The notes: a model not told the origin generated them from the sequence alone. A stretch of DNA of 64,000 nt from Taklimakanibacter albus (GCF_016595235.1 NZ_JAENHL010000007.1:1930043-1994042); one strand, 5' to 3'; positions 36,310 through 45,781 are shown, counted from the stretch's first letter. Translations and numbers: made by a program.

Positions 36310-37386
36310 ATGAGACATCTGGTGAAATCACTCGTCGCCGGCGCTTTGCTCGCCGCGACCATCCTCACGCCGTCGGCCATGGCCGACGAGGTCAATCTGC
36401 TGGATGGCGTCACCGCGCGCGCCGAAGGCAACTCGACCGTCGAAGCCGGCAAGTTCAAGAAGGACCCGCCCTGGGTCATCGGCATGAGCCATTTCGGCGT
36501 CAACGCCAATACCTGGACGGTCCAGGTCGCGCATGAATCCAAGGCCGCCGCCGCGAAGGACAAGCGCATCAGCAAATTCATCCTGCTCGACGCCGGCTTC
36601 GATCAGAAGAAGCAGGTCGCCGACATCGAAGACCTCATCGCCCAGAAGGTCGATGCGATCATCGTGCAGCCCGTCACCTCGACCTCGGCCGATGCCAGCA
36701 TAGCGAAAGCGGTCGCCGCCGGCATTCCGGTCATCGTCCATACCGGCCGCATCGAGACCGACGCCTTCACCACCGAGATCCAGGGCGGTGCCGAGCATTT
36801 CGGCAAGGTCATGGGCGACTTCCTGGTGAAGGAGCTCGGCGGCAAAGGCAATATCTGGGTGCTGCGCGGTCTCGCCGGGCACCCTGAGGACACCAACCGC
36901 TACAACGGCCTGCTGCAGTCGCTGAAAGGCACCGACATCAAGATCATCGTCGAGGAGCATGGCGACTGGCAATATGACAAGACCAAGAAGGTCTGCGAGA
37001 CGCTCTATCTGAACAACCCGCAGGTCGACGGCATCTGGTCGTCGGGCGCCGACATGACGCGCGCCTGCGTCGACGTCTTCAAGCAGTTCGGCACACCCAT
37101 CCCGCCGATCAGCGGCGAAGGCAATAACGGCTTCTTCGGCCAGTGGATCAAGGACGGCTTCAAGTCGATCTCGGCCGAATACAGCCCATCCCAGGGGGCG
37201 GCCGGCATCCGCGCCGCCGTGGCGCTGCTCGAAGGCAAGGCGCTCATGAAGCACTATGACTACAACCCGCCGGGCTGGGATCTCGAGAAGGTCAAGAAAT
37301 ACTATCGCGAAGATCTCTCCGCCAATGTGTGGTGGCCCTCCGAGCTCACCGAGGAGCAGCTCAAGGAACTCTACGGCGTGAAGTGA
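36310..37386 (+). CDS. Sugar-type ABC transporter substrate-binding protein
   Basis: A 358-aa periplasmic binding protein with a Sec signal peptide (RHLVKSLVAGALLAATIL, cleavage after SAMA near 25). The mature part has the Peripla_BP_4 pattern, including QVADIEDLIAQKVDAIIVQP and GNIWVLRGLAGHPEDTNRY. Start at ATG 36310 with GGGAGG eight bases upstream. It heads a CUT2 importer. The ligand is unknown; the neighbouring esterases suggest an acylated or acetylated sugar or a glycoside ester. Confidence 0.82.
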   Translation: MRHLVKSLVAGALLAATILTPSAMADEVNLLDGVTARAEGNSTVEAGKFKKDPPWVIGMSHFGVNANTWTVQVAHESKAAAAKDKRISKFILLDAGFDQKKQVADIEDLIAQKVDAIIVQPVTSTSADASIAKAVAAGIPVIVHTGRIETDAFTTEIQGGAEHFGKVMGDFLVKELGGKGNIWVLRGLAGHPEDTNRYNGLLQSLKGTDIKIIVEEHGDWQYDKTKKVCETLYLNNPQVDGIWSSGADMTRACVDVFKQFGTPIPPISGEGNNGFFGQWIKDGFKSISAEYSPSQGAAGIRAAVALLEGKALMKHYDYNPPGWDLEKVKKYYREDLSANVWWPSELTEEQLKELYGVK

Positions 37387-37393
37387 CGACGTC

Positions 37394-37430
37394 CCCTCTC
37401 CCGTCGTACGGCGCCGGGAGAGGGATTTTC
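37394..37430 (+). terminator. Terminator-like hairpin between binding-protein and ATPase genes
   Basis: Perfect 10-bp arms CCCTCTCCCG / CGGGAGAGGG (37394-37403 and 37415-37424) enclose an 11-nt loop and are followed by ATTTTC. It lies 5-10 bp after the binding-protein stop. Leaky terminators or stabilising hairpins at this place keep binding-protein mRNA in excess of the membrane components in other ABC operons; the same is inferred here. Confidence 0.55.
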
Positions 37431-37438
37431 GCAAATAC

Positions 37439-38944
37439 ATGGATAGTCCCATGGCCAGCCTCGTCGAGATGTCGAATATCGCCAAAGCCTTCGGCGGCAG
37501 CATCGCGCTCAAGAGTGTGTCGCTCGCGCTGACGCCGGGAAGCGTTCACGCGCTGATGGGCGAGAACGGCGCCGGCAAATCGACCTTGATGAAGATCCTC
37601 GCCGGCGTGCACCAGCCCGACGCCGGTGAAATCCGCATCAAGGGCGAACGCGTGACCTTCGCCCGTCCGAAGGACGCCATCGCCGCCGGCATTTCGACCG
37701 TGTTCCAGGAGCTTTCGCTCCTGCCCAATCTCACCATCGCCGAGAACATGTTTTTGGGCCGCGAGCCGACCGGCTGGCTCGGCACCGTCGACTATCCGAC
37801 GATGAACCAGCTGGCGGAGCGGGCCCTGGCGGAGCTCGGTCTCAGTCTCGATCCCCGCACCCTTGTTGCCGATCTCACCATCGCCGAGCGGCAATTCGTC
37901 GAGATCGCCCATGGCATCAAGGCCGACGCGAATGTCTTCATTCTCGACGAGCCGACCGCGGCGCTCAACGCCGCCGATGTCGAGAAGCTGAACCGCCAGA
38001 TCCGCCGCCTGCGCGATGCCGGCAAGGCCATCGTCTACATTTCGCATCGTATGGACGAGATCTTCGCGATCTGCGACACGGTCACCGTGCTGAAGGACGG
38101 CGAGCTCGTCGGCACCAAGCCGCTCGCCCAGATGACGCCCGACCGGCTCATCGCCATGATGGTCGGCCGCGAGCTGAAAGACCTGTTTCCACCGCGCGCC
38201 ACCGAGCTTGGCGAGGTCGTCCTCGACATAAGGGACTTCCGCATCGATGCCGCCGCGAAATCCTTTTCGCTGTCGCTGCACAAAGGTGAGATCATCGCGC
38301 TGGCGGGCCTCGAGGGTCAGGGCCAGCAGAAATTGCTGCGCGCTTTGGTCGGCCTGTTCCAACCGGCCGCCGGAACGGTGAGCAAGGGCGGGACGACGCT
38401 GCCTTTGCCGGCCTCGGCGGCTTCCGGCATCCGCCGGCTGCAGGCGGCGCGTATCGGCTTCATCCCCGAGGACCGCAAGGATGAAGGCCTGTTCCTCGGC
38501 CTGCCGGTCAGCCACAACATCACCATGGCGCTGCATGCCGGGCGCCCATCGCTGGCGCTGGCCAAACCTTATCAGCGCGAAATCGCCGAGACCCTCGCGA
38601 GCCTGCAGGTGAAGTCGGCCGGCAGCGAGGCGCCCGTCGCCTCGCTCTCGGGCGGCAACCAGCAGAAAGTGCTGCTCGGCCGCTATCTCGCCGCCGACAT
38701 GGACGTGCTGCTCATCGAAGAGCCGACACGTGGCGTCGATATCGGCGCCAAATCCGAAATCTACAAATTGCTGCGGCGTTTCACCGCCAAGGGTGGCGCT
38801 GCGATCGTGCTGTCGCGCGAGACGATCGAGCTGATCGGGCTCTGCGACCGCATCTATGTCATGCATGCCAATACGCTGGTGGGCGAGATGCCGGCCAGGG
38901 AGGCCACGGAGCACAGGATTCTCGATGCCGCCCTCGTCGCCTGA
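37439..38944 (+). CDS. Sugar-type ABC transporter, double ATP-binding subunit
   Basis: A 501-aa tandem ABC ATPase of the RbsA/MglA type. The first half has GENGAGKST near 42, a weak signature (LTIAERQFVE), VFILDEPTAAL and ISHRMDEIFA. The second half has the degenerate Walker A GLEGQGQQK and the strong signature LSGGNQQKVLLG, followed by LIEEPTRGVD. An alternative ATG lies four codons further in. It energises the importer made by the two following permease genes. Confidence 0.88.
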   Translation: MDSPMASLVEMSNIAKAFGGSIALKSVSLALTPGSVHALMGENGAGKSTLMKILAGVHQPDAGEIRIKGERVTFARPKDAIAAGISTVFQELSLLPNLTIAENMFLGREPTGWLGTVDYPTMNQLAERALAELGLSLDPRTLVADLTIAERQFVEIAHGIKADANVFILDEPTAALNAADVEKLNRQIRRLRDAGKAIVYISHRMDEIFAICDTVTVLKDGELVGTKPLAQMTPDRLIAMMVGRELKDLFPPRATELGEVVLDIRDFRIDAAAKSFSLSLHKGEIIALAGLEGQGQQKLLRALVGLFQPAAGTVSKGGTTLPLPASAASGIRRLQAARIGFIPEDRKDEGLFLGLPVSHNITMALHAGRPSLALAKPYQREIAETLASLQVKSAGSEAPVASLSGGNQQKVLLGRYLAADMDVLLIEEPTRGVDIGAKSEIYKLLRRFTAKGGAAIVLSRETIELIGLCDRIYVMHANTLVGEMPAREATEHRILDAALVA

Positions 38945-38960
38945 TCATCCCGCTCAACCC

Positions 38961-39923
38961 ATGAAGCCCAGTTATCTGAAATGGCTCCTGGGCCAGGGCT
39001 CGCGCCAGGGCCTGTGGAGCCTGCCCCTTTTCATTGCGCTCGCCATCGCTTTGGGTCTGAGCCTCACGACGCAGCAATTCACCAGCACCGGCAATCTCTT
39101 CAACCTGATCACCCAGGCGATGCCGCTGATCATCACCGCGATCGGACAGATGTTCGTCATCTTGATCGGCGGTCTCGATCTGTCGGTCGGCTCGGTGATC
39201 AGCCTGTCGACCGCGATACTGGCGCTGGGCGGTCCCGCTTATGTGCTGATCCCCGCGGTGTTCCTGCTGGCCGCTTTGATCGGCGCCGTCAACGGCCTCG
39301 TCGTGACTAGGCTCAATGTCCATCCGATCATCGCGACACTGTCGATGCAATATATCGTGCTCGGCGTCACGCGCATTCTGCGCCCCGTTTCGGGCGGAAC
39401 GGTGCCGGATATCGTCATCGCCTCGGTGTCGGGCACGTTGCTCGGCATTCCGCTCCCCGTCTTCTGGGGCATCGCGGTGCTGCTCCTCTCCTGGAAGCTT
39501 CTGCATGGCGCGCGTTTCGGGCTGCATCTTTTCGCCATCGGCGGCGGCATCGCCTCCGGCATGGAGAAGGTCGCGCATAATTTCGGCGTCGCCGAGCGGC
39601 GCAATATCCTTCTTGCCTATGTCACCTGCTCCTGCTTCGCCGCCCTTGCCGGCGTCTTTCTCGCCGGGCGCATCGTATCGGGCGATCCCAATGTCGGCCT
39701 TCTTTTCGAGCTCGACGCGATCACCGCGGTGGCGATCGGCGGCACGCAATTGTCGGGCGGAGTCGGCAGCCTCCATGGCACGGTGATCGGCGCTTTGGTC
39801 ATGGCGCTTCTCGCCAATGGCATGAATCTCACCAACATGTCGCCCTTCATCCAGACGACGGTCAAGGGGGCGATCCTCCTGCTCGTCGTCGGCTTGCAGT
39901 CGCGCAAGAAGATGGGGCTGTGA
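38961..39923 (+). CDS. Sugar-type ABC transporter permease 1
   Basis: A 320-aa CUT2 permease with about 8-10 hydrophobic segments, the motif GGLDLSVGSVISLS near 72, and the C-terminal loop AIGGTQLSGGVGSLHGT. Start at ATG 38961; the frame is open further upstream inside the ATPase gene but that part is in another reading frame and is shadow. It pairs with the next gene, one nucleotide downstream, to form a heterodimeric channel. Confidence 0.87.
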   Translation: MKPSYLKWLLGQGSRQGLWSLPLFIALAIALGLSLTTQQFTSTGNLFNLITQAMPLIITAIGQMFVILIGGLDLSVGSVISLSTAILALGGPAYVLIPAVFLLAALIGAVNGLVVTRLNVHPIIATLSMQYIVLGVTRILRPVSGGTVPDIVIASVSGTLLGIPLPVFWGIAVLLLSWKLLHGARFGLHLFAIGGGIASGMEKVAHNFGVAERRNILLAYVTCSCFAALAGVFLAGRIVSGDPNVGLLFELDAITAVAIGGTQLSGGVGSLHGTVIGALVMALLANGMNLTNMSPFIQTTVKGAILLLVVGLQSRKKMGL

Positions 39924-39924
39924 G

Positions 39925-40878
39925 ATGGCGATGATCCTGGCCGACAAGACCTGGCAGCGGCTGCGCCGCATCCCGCCCTCTTATCTCGTCTTCGCGGCGC
40001 TACTGCTCACTTTGTGGGTGCTGCGCCCGCATATGATGAACCCGAATATCTTGGGTATCTTCATCCGCCAGATCGTGCCGCTCGGCATTCTCGTACTCGG
40101 CCAGCTCCTGGTCATGCGCGTGCGCAGCATCGACCTGTCGGGCGGCGGCGTGATCCTGCTGATCAACTATTATATTTCCTCAGGCCTCTTCCCCGGCGCC
40201 TCGATGATGACTTTCGTCGCCATGGCGATCGCCACCGGCCTCGTCATCGGCACGTTCAACGGCGTCATGATCGCCAAACGGCGTGTCTCGGCGGTGATCG
40301 TCACGCTGGCGGTGAGCATCGTGCTGGTCGGCTTCGTGCAATATCTCTCGAGCGGCAAGCCGCCGGGCGACGTGCCGGCGATGTTCGCCGCCCTCTACAA
40401 CACCAAGCTTCTCGGCATCCCGACGCCGGTGCTGCTGTGGATCGTGCTCACCCTTCTGATGTCGCTGTTCCTGGCGCGCACCGTCTTCGGGCGCGCGGTC
40501 GCCTCGGTCGGCGAGAATCTGAGCGCCGCGCATTTCTCCGGCGTCGCGGTGGAGCGCACGGTGATCGTCGCCCATATCCTTGCCGGACTGATGGCGGCGC
40601 TCGCCGCATTGGTGCAGACCGCCTCCATCGCGGTCGGCAGCGTGCGCGTCGGCCTCGATCTGCCGATCCTGGCGGTCGCGGCGACGATCCTCGGCGGTGT
40701 CGTGTTCGGACGTGGCGAAGGCGGCGTATGGGGGCCGTTCTTCGGTGTATTGTCCTTTGCTCTGCTCTTCATCCTCATGACGACTTTGGGCGTCGATGAG
40801 CCGGGCAAGCTGATCATCCAGGGCTTCATCATCCTTCTGGCGGCGATCTTCTACGGGGTACGCAGCGCCAAGCCCTGA
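39925..40878 (+). CDS. Sugar-type ABC transporter permease 2
   Basis: A 317-aa CUT2 permease. The family motif is altered to VRSIDLSGGGVILLI where most members have GGIDLSVGS, and the C-terminal loop reads ATILGGVVFGRGEGGVWG. Hydrophobic segments are otherwise complete and the gene looks intact. It follows permease 1 by one base. The unusual motif suggests divergence between the two halves of the channel. Confidence 0.87.
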   Translation: MAMILADKTWQRLRRIPPSYLVFAALLLTLWVLRPHMMNPNILGIFIRQIVPLGILVLGQLLVMRVRSIDLSGGGVILLINYYISSGLFPGASMMTFVAMAIATGLVIGTFNGVMIAKRRVSAVIVTLAVSIVLVGFVQYLSSGKPPGDVPAMFAALYNTKLLGIPTPVLLWIVLTLLMSLFLARTVFGRAVASVGENLSAAHFSGVAVERTVIVAHILAGLMAALAALVQTASIAVGSVRVGLDLPILAVAATILGGVVFGRGEGGVWGPFFGVLSFALLFILMTTLGVDEPGKLIIQGFIILLAAIFYGVRSAKP

Positions 40879-40914
40879 TCCTGAAAACCATCACGAGCAG
40901 TCGAGGAGAGTATT

Positions 40915-41595
40915 ATGGAGCAGAAGTCCATTCTTTGTTTCGGGGATTCCCTGACCTGGGGCTGGATCCCCGTTGCGGAGGGCTCGCCGACATTGCGTTA
41001 TGCCTATGCCGAGCGCTGGACCGGCGCGATGGCGGCGCAATTGGGCGACGGCTATCGCATCATCGAAGAGGGCTTGAGCGCCCGCACCACCAGCCTCGAT
41101 GATCCCAATGACCCGCGGCTCAATGGCAGCGCCTATTTGCCGTCGGCCATAGCCAGCCATCTGCCGCTCGATCTCGTCATCGTTCTGCTCGGCACCAATG
41201 ACACGAAGTCCTATTTCCGCCGCACGCCCTATGAGATCGCCATGGGCATGTCGAAGCTGGTCGGTCAGATTCTGACCGGCGGCGGTGGCATCGGAACGCC
41301 TTATCCCGCCCCCAAAGCGCTGGTCGTGGCGCCGCCGCCATTGACCGAGATGCCGCATCCTTATTTCCAGGGCATGTTCGAAGGCGGCACCGCCAAGTCG
41401 CGTGAGCTGGCGCGGCAATATCGCGACATGGCCGACTTCATGAAAGTGGACTTCCTCAATGCCGGAGACTTCGTCTCGACCGACGGCTGTGACGGCATCC
41501 ACTTCACTGCTGAGAACAACAAGGATCTCGGCAAGGCGATCGCCGATAAGGTGAAGGAGATCTTCGCCCGCGATCCGGCCAGGAACGCGGCGTAA
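40915..41595 (+). CDS. SGNH/GDSL-family hydrolase (arylesterase-like)
   Basis: A 226-aa esterase with block I ILCFGDSLTWGW (nucleophile Ser near 12), LLGTNDTKSYF near 96 and the catalytic Asp-His segment DGCDGIHF near 194. No signal peptide is seen. It ends the importer operon, 36 bp after the second permease, with a GAGGAG site before its ATG. Members of this group are described as arylesterases, acetyl-xylan-type or carbohydrate esterases. Likely it de-esterifies the imported substrate in the cytoplasm; this is inference from context. Confidence 0.82.
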   Translation: MEQKSILCFGDSLTWGWIPVAEGSPTLRYAYAERWTGAMAAQLGDGYRIIEEGLSARTTSLDDPNDPRLNGSAYLPSAIASHLPLDLVIVLLGTNDTKSYFRRTPYEIAMGMSKLVGQILTGGGGIGTPYPAPKALVVAPPPLTEMPHPYFQGMFEGGTAKSRELARQYRDMADFMKVDFLNAGDFVSTDGCDGIHFTAENNKDLGKAIADKVKEIFARDPARNAA

Positions 41596-41601
41596 CGCGC
41601 T

Positions 41602-44040
41602 CTAGCTGCGGCTGCGCAGGGACTGGGGATCGTAAGGCGAATCGTCGATCACCCGCGCCTTGCGCATCTCGCCCAATATCGGCACGTCGAGCGCCGTCCC
41701 GGTAACGCCAAGGCCAAGAGGCAGGAGCGCCAAAGCGATATCGTGTCCAAGCGTGTGGGCAAAGCCGCCCGAGGTGATGCGCCCGACCAGCCTGCCATTT
41801 TGATAGACGCCTTCATGCGCCAGCGCGCTGGCACCTTGGGTTTCGATCGCAAGCGTCACCAGCCGCCGCGCGACGCCCGCCTCCTTCTGCCGGACGAGGG
41901 CCGCGCGGCCGGCGAAGTCGCCTTTGTCCAAGGCGATGAAGCGATCGATGCCGCTCTCCCAGGCCGAGAGCTCCGGATTGATGTCGCGGAACATCGCCCG
42001 GAACGACTTCTCCAGCCTGAGCGATTCGAGCGCATAGAGCCCGACGGGCCTGAGACCATGCGCCTGCCCCGCCTGCAGCAGCAGGTCGAGCAGATGTCGC
42101 TGATAGGCCAAAGGATGATAGAGCTCCCAGCCGAGCTCGCCTTCATAATTGACCCTGAGCAGGCGCACATCGCTGGCGAGCCCCACCGCGCCTGTGCGAA
42201 CGGTGAACCAGGGAAAGGCCTCGTTGGACAGATCGATCTCGGTCAGGGGCTGAAGGAGTTGCCGCGCATTCGGCCCTACGATGGTGAAGCAGCCGCGATC
42301 ATTGGTGACATTGCTTAAGCGGACGCTGCCGTCCTCGGGCAGGAGCCGCGACAGCTCGTCGAAATTCCAGCGCTCGGCGCGCGGCGTCGATATGAGATAG
42401 AACAGACCGGCGGCGAGCTGCGCCACGATATACTCGGCCTGCACGCCGCCATTCTTCGTGAGGTGATGGCTGAGATTGACCCGGCCGGGCTTCGGCAGGC
42501 GATTGGCGAGAATGCCATCCAGCCATTTTTCGGCGCCGGGACCGCTGACCTCGAACTTCGTCATCGGCGTCATTTCGACGAGGCCGACGGCAGTGCGCAC
42601 CGCGCGGACTTCTTCGCCGATGTACTTGTCGTAGCCGGTCCACCGCCAGCTATAGGCGCCGTCGGTTTCGACCCCATTCGGGCGATACCAGTTCGGAAAC
42701 TCCCAGCCATTGAGCACGCCCCATTGAGCGCCGAGCTCGCTCAGGCGATCATAGGAAGGAGCGGTCTTCTGCGGGCGTGCCGCCGGCAGGCTTTCGCCGG
42801 GATAATGCTGAATGGCATGCGTGCCCCAGGCCTCGCGCACCTTTTCCCGCGTCCAGTTCTTGTTGGCATAGTCGCCGAAGCGGCGTGGATCGAGATCGGA
42901 GGTATCGAGGCTGTTGCCGCCTTCCACGATGCGCTCGGATAGATAATAGCCGATGGCGCCGCCCCAGAGAATTCCCCCCGGCACGCCTTCGGCGAGCCAG
43001 ACATTCCTCAGGCCCCAGGCCGGCCCCATCAAGGGCAGCTCATCGGCGGTCATCTGGAAGGGCCCGCGGACATTCGCCTTGATGCCCGCGCGTCCGAGCG
43101 CCGGCAGCAGCTCGATGGCGCGCTCCCAATTCACCTCGACGGCATCGAAGTCCTCTTCCAGGAGATCGGCGCCGAACCATTCGGGCACGCCGTTCTCGGC
43201 GAAGAGCTTGAGCTTCTCGGTGCGCTCATACGGGCCGAACATCAGCCCGTCGCCCTCTTGCCTGATATAGCCTTCGACATCCTCATCACGCAGGATCGGC
43301 ATTTCGGGCAGGCCTTGCTGCTTGCGCTCGACCAGCTCCGGCACGGCTTCGGTGATCCAGTATTGATGGATGATCGGGATCGCCGGGATATCGAGTCCCA
43401 GCAGAGCGCCGGTCTGGCGCGCATAGTTTCCGGTCGCGCAGACGACATGCTCGCAGGTGATCTCGCCCTTGTTGGTCGTTATCCGCCACTCGCCGCCGGG
43501 CAGTCTCGTAAAGCTACGGACTTCGGTCTCCAGATAGACCTTTGCGCCGCGGTCGCGGGCGCCCTTCGCCATCGCCTGCGTCACATCCGCCGGCGCGATA
43601 TGGCCATCATCGGGATTATAGAGGGCGGCCAGCATGTCCTTATTGGCTAGCAGCGGCCAGAGCTTGCGGGCTTCTGCCGGCGTCAGCAGCTCGGCCCGCG
43701 TGCCCTGCGCATCGGCGACGCTCATATAGCTCTTGAACTCATCGAGCCGGTCGCGGCTGGTCGCCAGGCGCAGCTGGCCGCTTTTATGCCAGCCGACACT
43801 TTGCCCGGTATCGGCTTCGAGCCCTTCATAGATCTCGATCGTCCTGGCGATCATGCGGCCGATATTGAAGTTTCTCGTATAGGACGGGACCAGGCCCGCC
43901 GCATGCCAGGTCGAACCGGCGGTCAGCTGGGTGCGCTCGAGCAGCGCAATATCCGACCAGCCGCGCCGCGCCAGGCCGTAGAGGATCCCGGCCCCGACGC
44001 AACCACCACCGACTACCACCACCCGTGCATGTGCCTGCAT
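41602..44040 (-). CDS. FAD-dependent oxidoreductase fused to GcvT domain (dimethylglycine/sarcosine dehydrogenase type)
   Basis: An 812-aa flavoprotein. The N-terminal dinucleotide fold (VVVVGGGCVGAGILYGLA near 7-25) is followed by STWHAAGLV, where the His is the covalent FAD attachment residue in dimethylglycine dehydrogenase. The DAO domain runs to about 375, the FAO_M linker follows, and the C-terminal half is a GcvT/folate-binding domain (KFEVSGPGAEKWLDGIL, LRLEKSFRAMFRDINPELSAWE). It would remove an N-methyl group from a methylated glycine-like substrate and pass the one-carbon unit to tetrahydrofolate. Start at ATG 44040 with GAGGGAG upstream. It is divergent from an MttB-family methyltransferase. 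Confidence 0.85.
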   Translation of the reverse strand: MQAHARVVVVGGGCVGAGILYGLARRGWSDIALLERTQLTAGSTWHAAGLVPSYTRNFNIGRMIARTIEIYEGLEADTGQSVGWHKSGQLRLATSRDRLDEFKSYMSVADAQGTRAELLTPAEARKLWPLLANKDMLAALYNPDDGHIAPADVTQAMAKGARDRGAKVYLETEVRSFTRLPGGEWRITTNKGEITCEHVVCATGNYARQTGALLGLDIPAIPIIHQYWITEAVPELVERKQQGLPEMPILRDEDVEGYIRQEGDGLMFGPYERTEKLKLFAENGVPEWFGADLLEEDFDAVEVNWERAIELLPALGRAGIKANVRGPFQMTADELPLMGPAWGLRNVWLAEGVPGGILWGGAIGYYLSERIVEGGNSLDTSDLDPRRFGDYANKNWTREKVREAWGTHAIQHYPGESLPAARPQKTAPSYDRLSELGAQWGVLNGWEFPNWYRPNGVETDGAYSWRWTGYDKYIGEEVRAVRTAVGLVEMTPMTKFEVSGPGAEKWLDGILANRLPKPGRVNLSHHLTKNGGVQAEYIVAQLAAGLFYLISTPRAERWNFDELSRLLPEDGSVRLSNVTNDRGCFTIVGPNARQLLQPLTEIDLSNEAFPWFTVRTGAVGLASDVRLLRVNYEGELGWELYHPLAYQRHLLDLLLQAGQAHGLRPVGLYALESLRLEKSFRAMFRDINPELSAWESGIDRFIALDKGDFAGRAALVRQKEAGVARRLVTLAIETQGASALAHEGVYQNGRLVGRITSGGFAHTLGHDIALALLPLGLGVTGTALDVPILGEMRKARVIDDSPYDPQSLRSRS

Positions 44041-44245
44041 GAGACCGCTCCCTCTCATTTCACCTGGAAATTACCGATCCTGGACACGCATGTCCACTCG
44101 TATTGCCCTGCGAGCAGCGTAATGCGGATGTGCCAAAATACCTATAGCTCGCGCTTCTATCGCGGCCGCGCGAGCCGCCGGCATAACGTTCTTGCACCGT
44201 TACGCAACTCTCTGTACACATGTGTTCAGAGCACCGGAGGTCGTC
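44041..44245. promoter_or_regulatory. Divergent control region of demethylation genes with palindromes
   Basis: No gene is seen here. Two dyads stand out. GGACA-CGCA-TGTCC lies at 44082-44095, close to the leftward gene. CTGTACACATGTGTTCAG at 44212-44229 is an 18-bp near-perfect palindrome with the perfect core ACACATGTGT, just before the ribosome site of the MttB-like gene. Both are candidate regulator sites; no regulator gene lies next to them in the window. Confidence 0.45.
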
Positions 44246-45781
44246 ATGGACACAGGCGTGCAGGATCACAGGCGCAGACGCAAACCGCGGCCGGGCAGTT
44301 CAGGCCGGGTGACCGATTATACAAAGCTGGTCAATCCATTTGAGCCGATCCGTGTCTTCACGGATGATCAGGTCGAAGCGATCCATCGGAACGCTCTGCG
44401 CATTCTCCAGGAAATCGGCATGCGCGTGCTGCATCAGGACGGCCGGGCAAGGCTCAAGGCCGCCGGCGCCAGCGTCGATGAAGGCTCGCAGATCGTGCGC
44501 TTCGACACGGGTCTTGTCGAACACGCTCTGGCGACGGCGCCCCGCACGATTGAGCTCATCGGCAGATCGGCGGCCAGAAATGTTTCCCTGGGCGGGCGCA
44601 ATGTGGCCTTTCTTTCAGTCGCCGGCGCCCCGCATGCCACGGATATCGACCGTGGCAAGCGGCCGGGAACGCTCGCTGATCTCGAAGACTTCATAAGGCT
44701 GACGCAGAGCTTCGACATCCTGCATATGCTCGCCGCCGTCATGGAGCCGCAGGACGTGCCCGTTCATCTCCGCCACTATGCGACGATGCGGGCCGCGCTC
44801 ACTTTGAGCGACAAGGTGCCCTGGGTATTCTGCCGCGGCGCCGGACAGGTGCAGGACAGTTTCGCGATGGTCCGCATCGCCCGCGGGCTGTCGGAAGACG
44901 AATTCGTCCGGTCGCCGCACTGCTACACGGTCATCAATACGAATTCGCCGCTTCAGCTGGACGTCCCCATGACGCAGGGGATCATCGATTTCGCCGAAGC
45001 GGGTCAGATGCTCATCGCGACACCCTTCTGCCTGGCCGGCGCCATGGCGCCGATCACCATTGCGGGAGCCTTGTCCTTGCAGCATGCCGAAGCGCTCGCC
45101 GCCATCACCCTGTACCAGGTGGTTCGCCCGGGCGCGCCGGTCATGTATGGGAGCTTTGCCTCCAATGTCGACATGCGATCGGGCTCGCCGGCATTCGGAA
45201 CACCCGAGCATGTGAAGACGTCATTCGGGGCGGGCCAGCTGGCGCGGCGACTGGGAATCCCTTGGCGCTCATCGGCCGGAACGGCGTCCAATATGCCTGA
45301 TGTGCAAGCCGACTACGAAACACAGATGAGCGCCTGGGGCGCCGTGATGAGCGGCTGCAACATCCTGCTGCACGGCGCCGGCTGGCTGGAAGGCGGCCTG
45401 ACGGCGTCCTTCGAAAAGCTGATCACCGATCTCGAGCTCCTCCAGTCATTCGCCGAGATGTTCAGGCAGGTCGGCTGCGACGAGCAGGACCTGGCATTCG
45501 ACGCCATTCGCGACGTGGGCCCGGGTGGACACTTCTTTGCGACGTCCCACACGATGGAGCGTTACCAGACTGCCTTTTACGAGCCGCTGGTATCTGACTG
45601 GTCGAATTTCGGCCGCTGGACCGAGACCGGCGCGAAGAGCGCAACCGAGCGCGCCAACCGGATCTGGAAACAGAAGCTGGGCGACTTCGAAGCGCCGGCG
45701 CTCGACATCGCCTTGCGTGATCAGCTTGATGACTTCATCGCGAGGCGCAGCCGCGAGGGCGGCGCGCCTATCGACGCGTAA
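44246..45781 (+). CDS. Trimethylamine methyltransferase (MttB) family protein, non-pyrrolysine
   Basis: A 511-aa member of the MttB superfamily, recognisable from DYTKLVNPFEPIRVFTDDQVEAIHRNALRILQEIGMRVL-type N-terminal helices (about 30-75), the barrel strands around PFCLAGAMAPITIAGAL, and GVLSGCN-like MSGCNILLHGAGWLEGGLTA. No in-frame amber codon interrupts it, so it is not the pyrrolysine-containing MttB. Non-Pyl members demethylate glycine betaine, proline betaine, carnitine or similar quaternary amines onto a corrinoid protein. No corrinoid protein gene is adjacent. Start at ATG 44246 with GGAGG upstream. It is paired divergently with the N-methyl-glycine dehydrogenase-like gene. Confidence 0.85.
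   Translation: MDTGVQDHRRRRKPRPGSSGRVTDYTKLVNPFEPIRVFTDDQVEAIHRNALRILQEIGMRVLHQDGRARLKAAGASVDEGSQIVRFDTGLVEHALATAPRTIELIGRSAARNVSLGGRNVAFLSVAGAPHATDIDRGKRPGTLADLEDFIRLTQSFDILHMLAAVMEPQDVPVHLRHYATMRAALTLSDKVPWVFCRGAGQVQDSFAMVRIARGLSEDEFVRSPHCYTVINTNSPLQLDVPMTQGIIDFAEAGQMLIATPFCLAGAMAPITIAGALSLQHAEALAAITLYQVVRPGAPVMYGSFASNVDMRSGSPAFGTPEHVKTSFGAGQLARRLGIPWRSSAGTASNMPDVQADYETQMSAWGAVMSGCNILLHGAGWLEGGLTASFEKLITDLELLQSFAEMFRQVGCDEQDLAFDAIRDVGPGGHFFATSHTMERYQTAFYEPLVSDWSNFGRWTETGAKSATERANRIWKQKLGDFEAPALDIALRDQLDDFIARRSREGGAPIDA

Noticed and set aside
44246-45781. MttB-like gene considered as a pyrrolysine-encoding trimethylamine methyltransferase
   Set aside because: There is no in-frame amber codon and the frame is continuous, so it is a non-pyrrolysine homologue.
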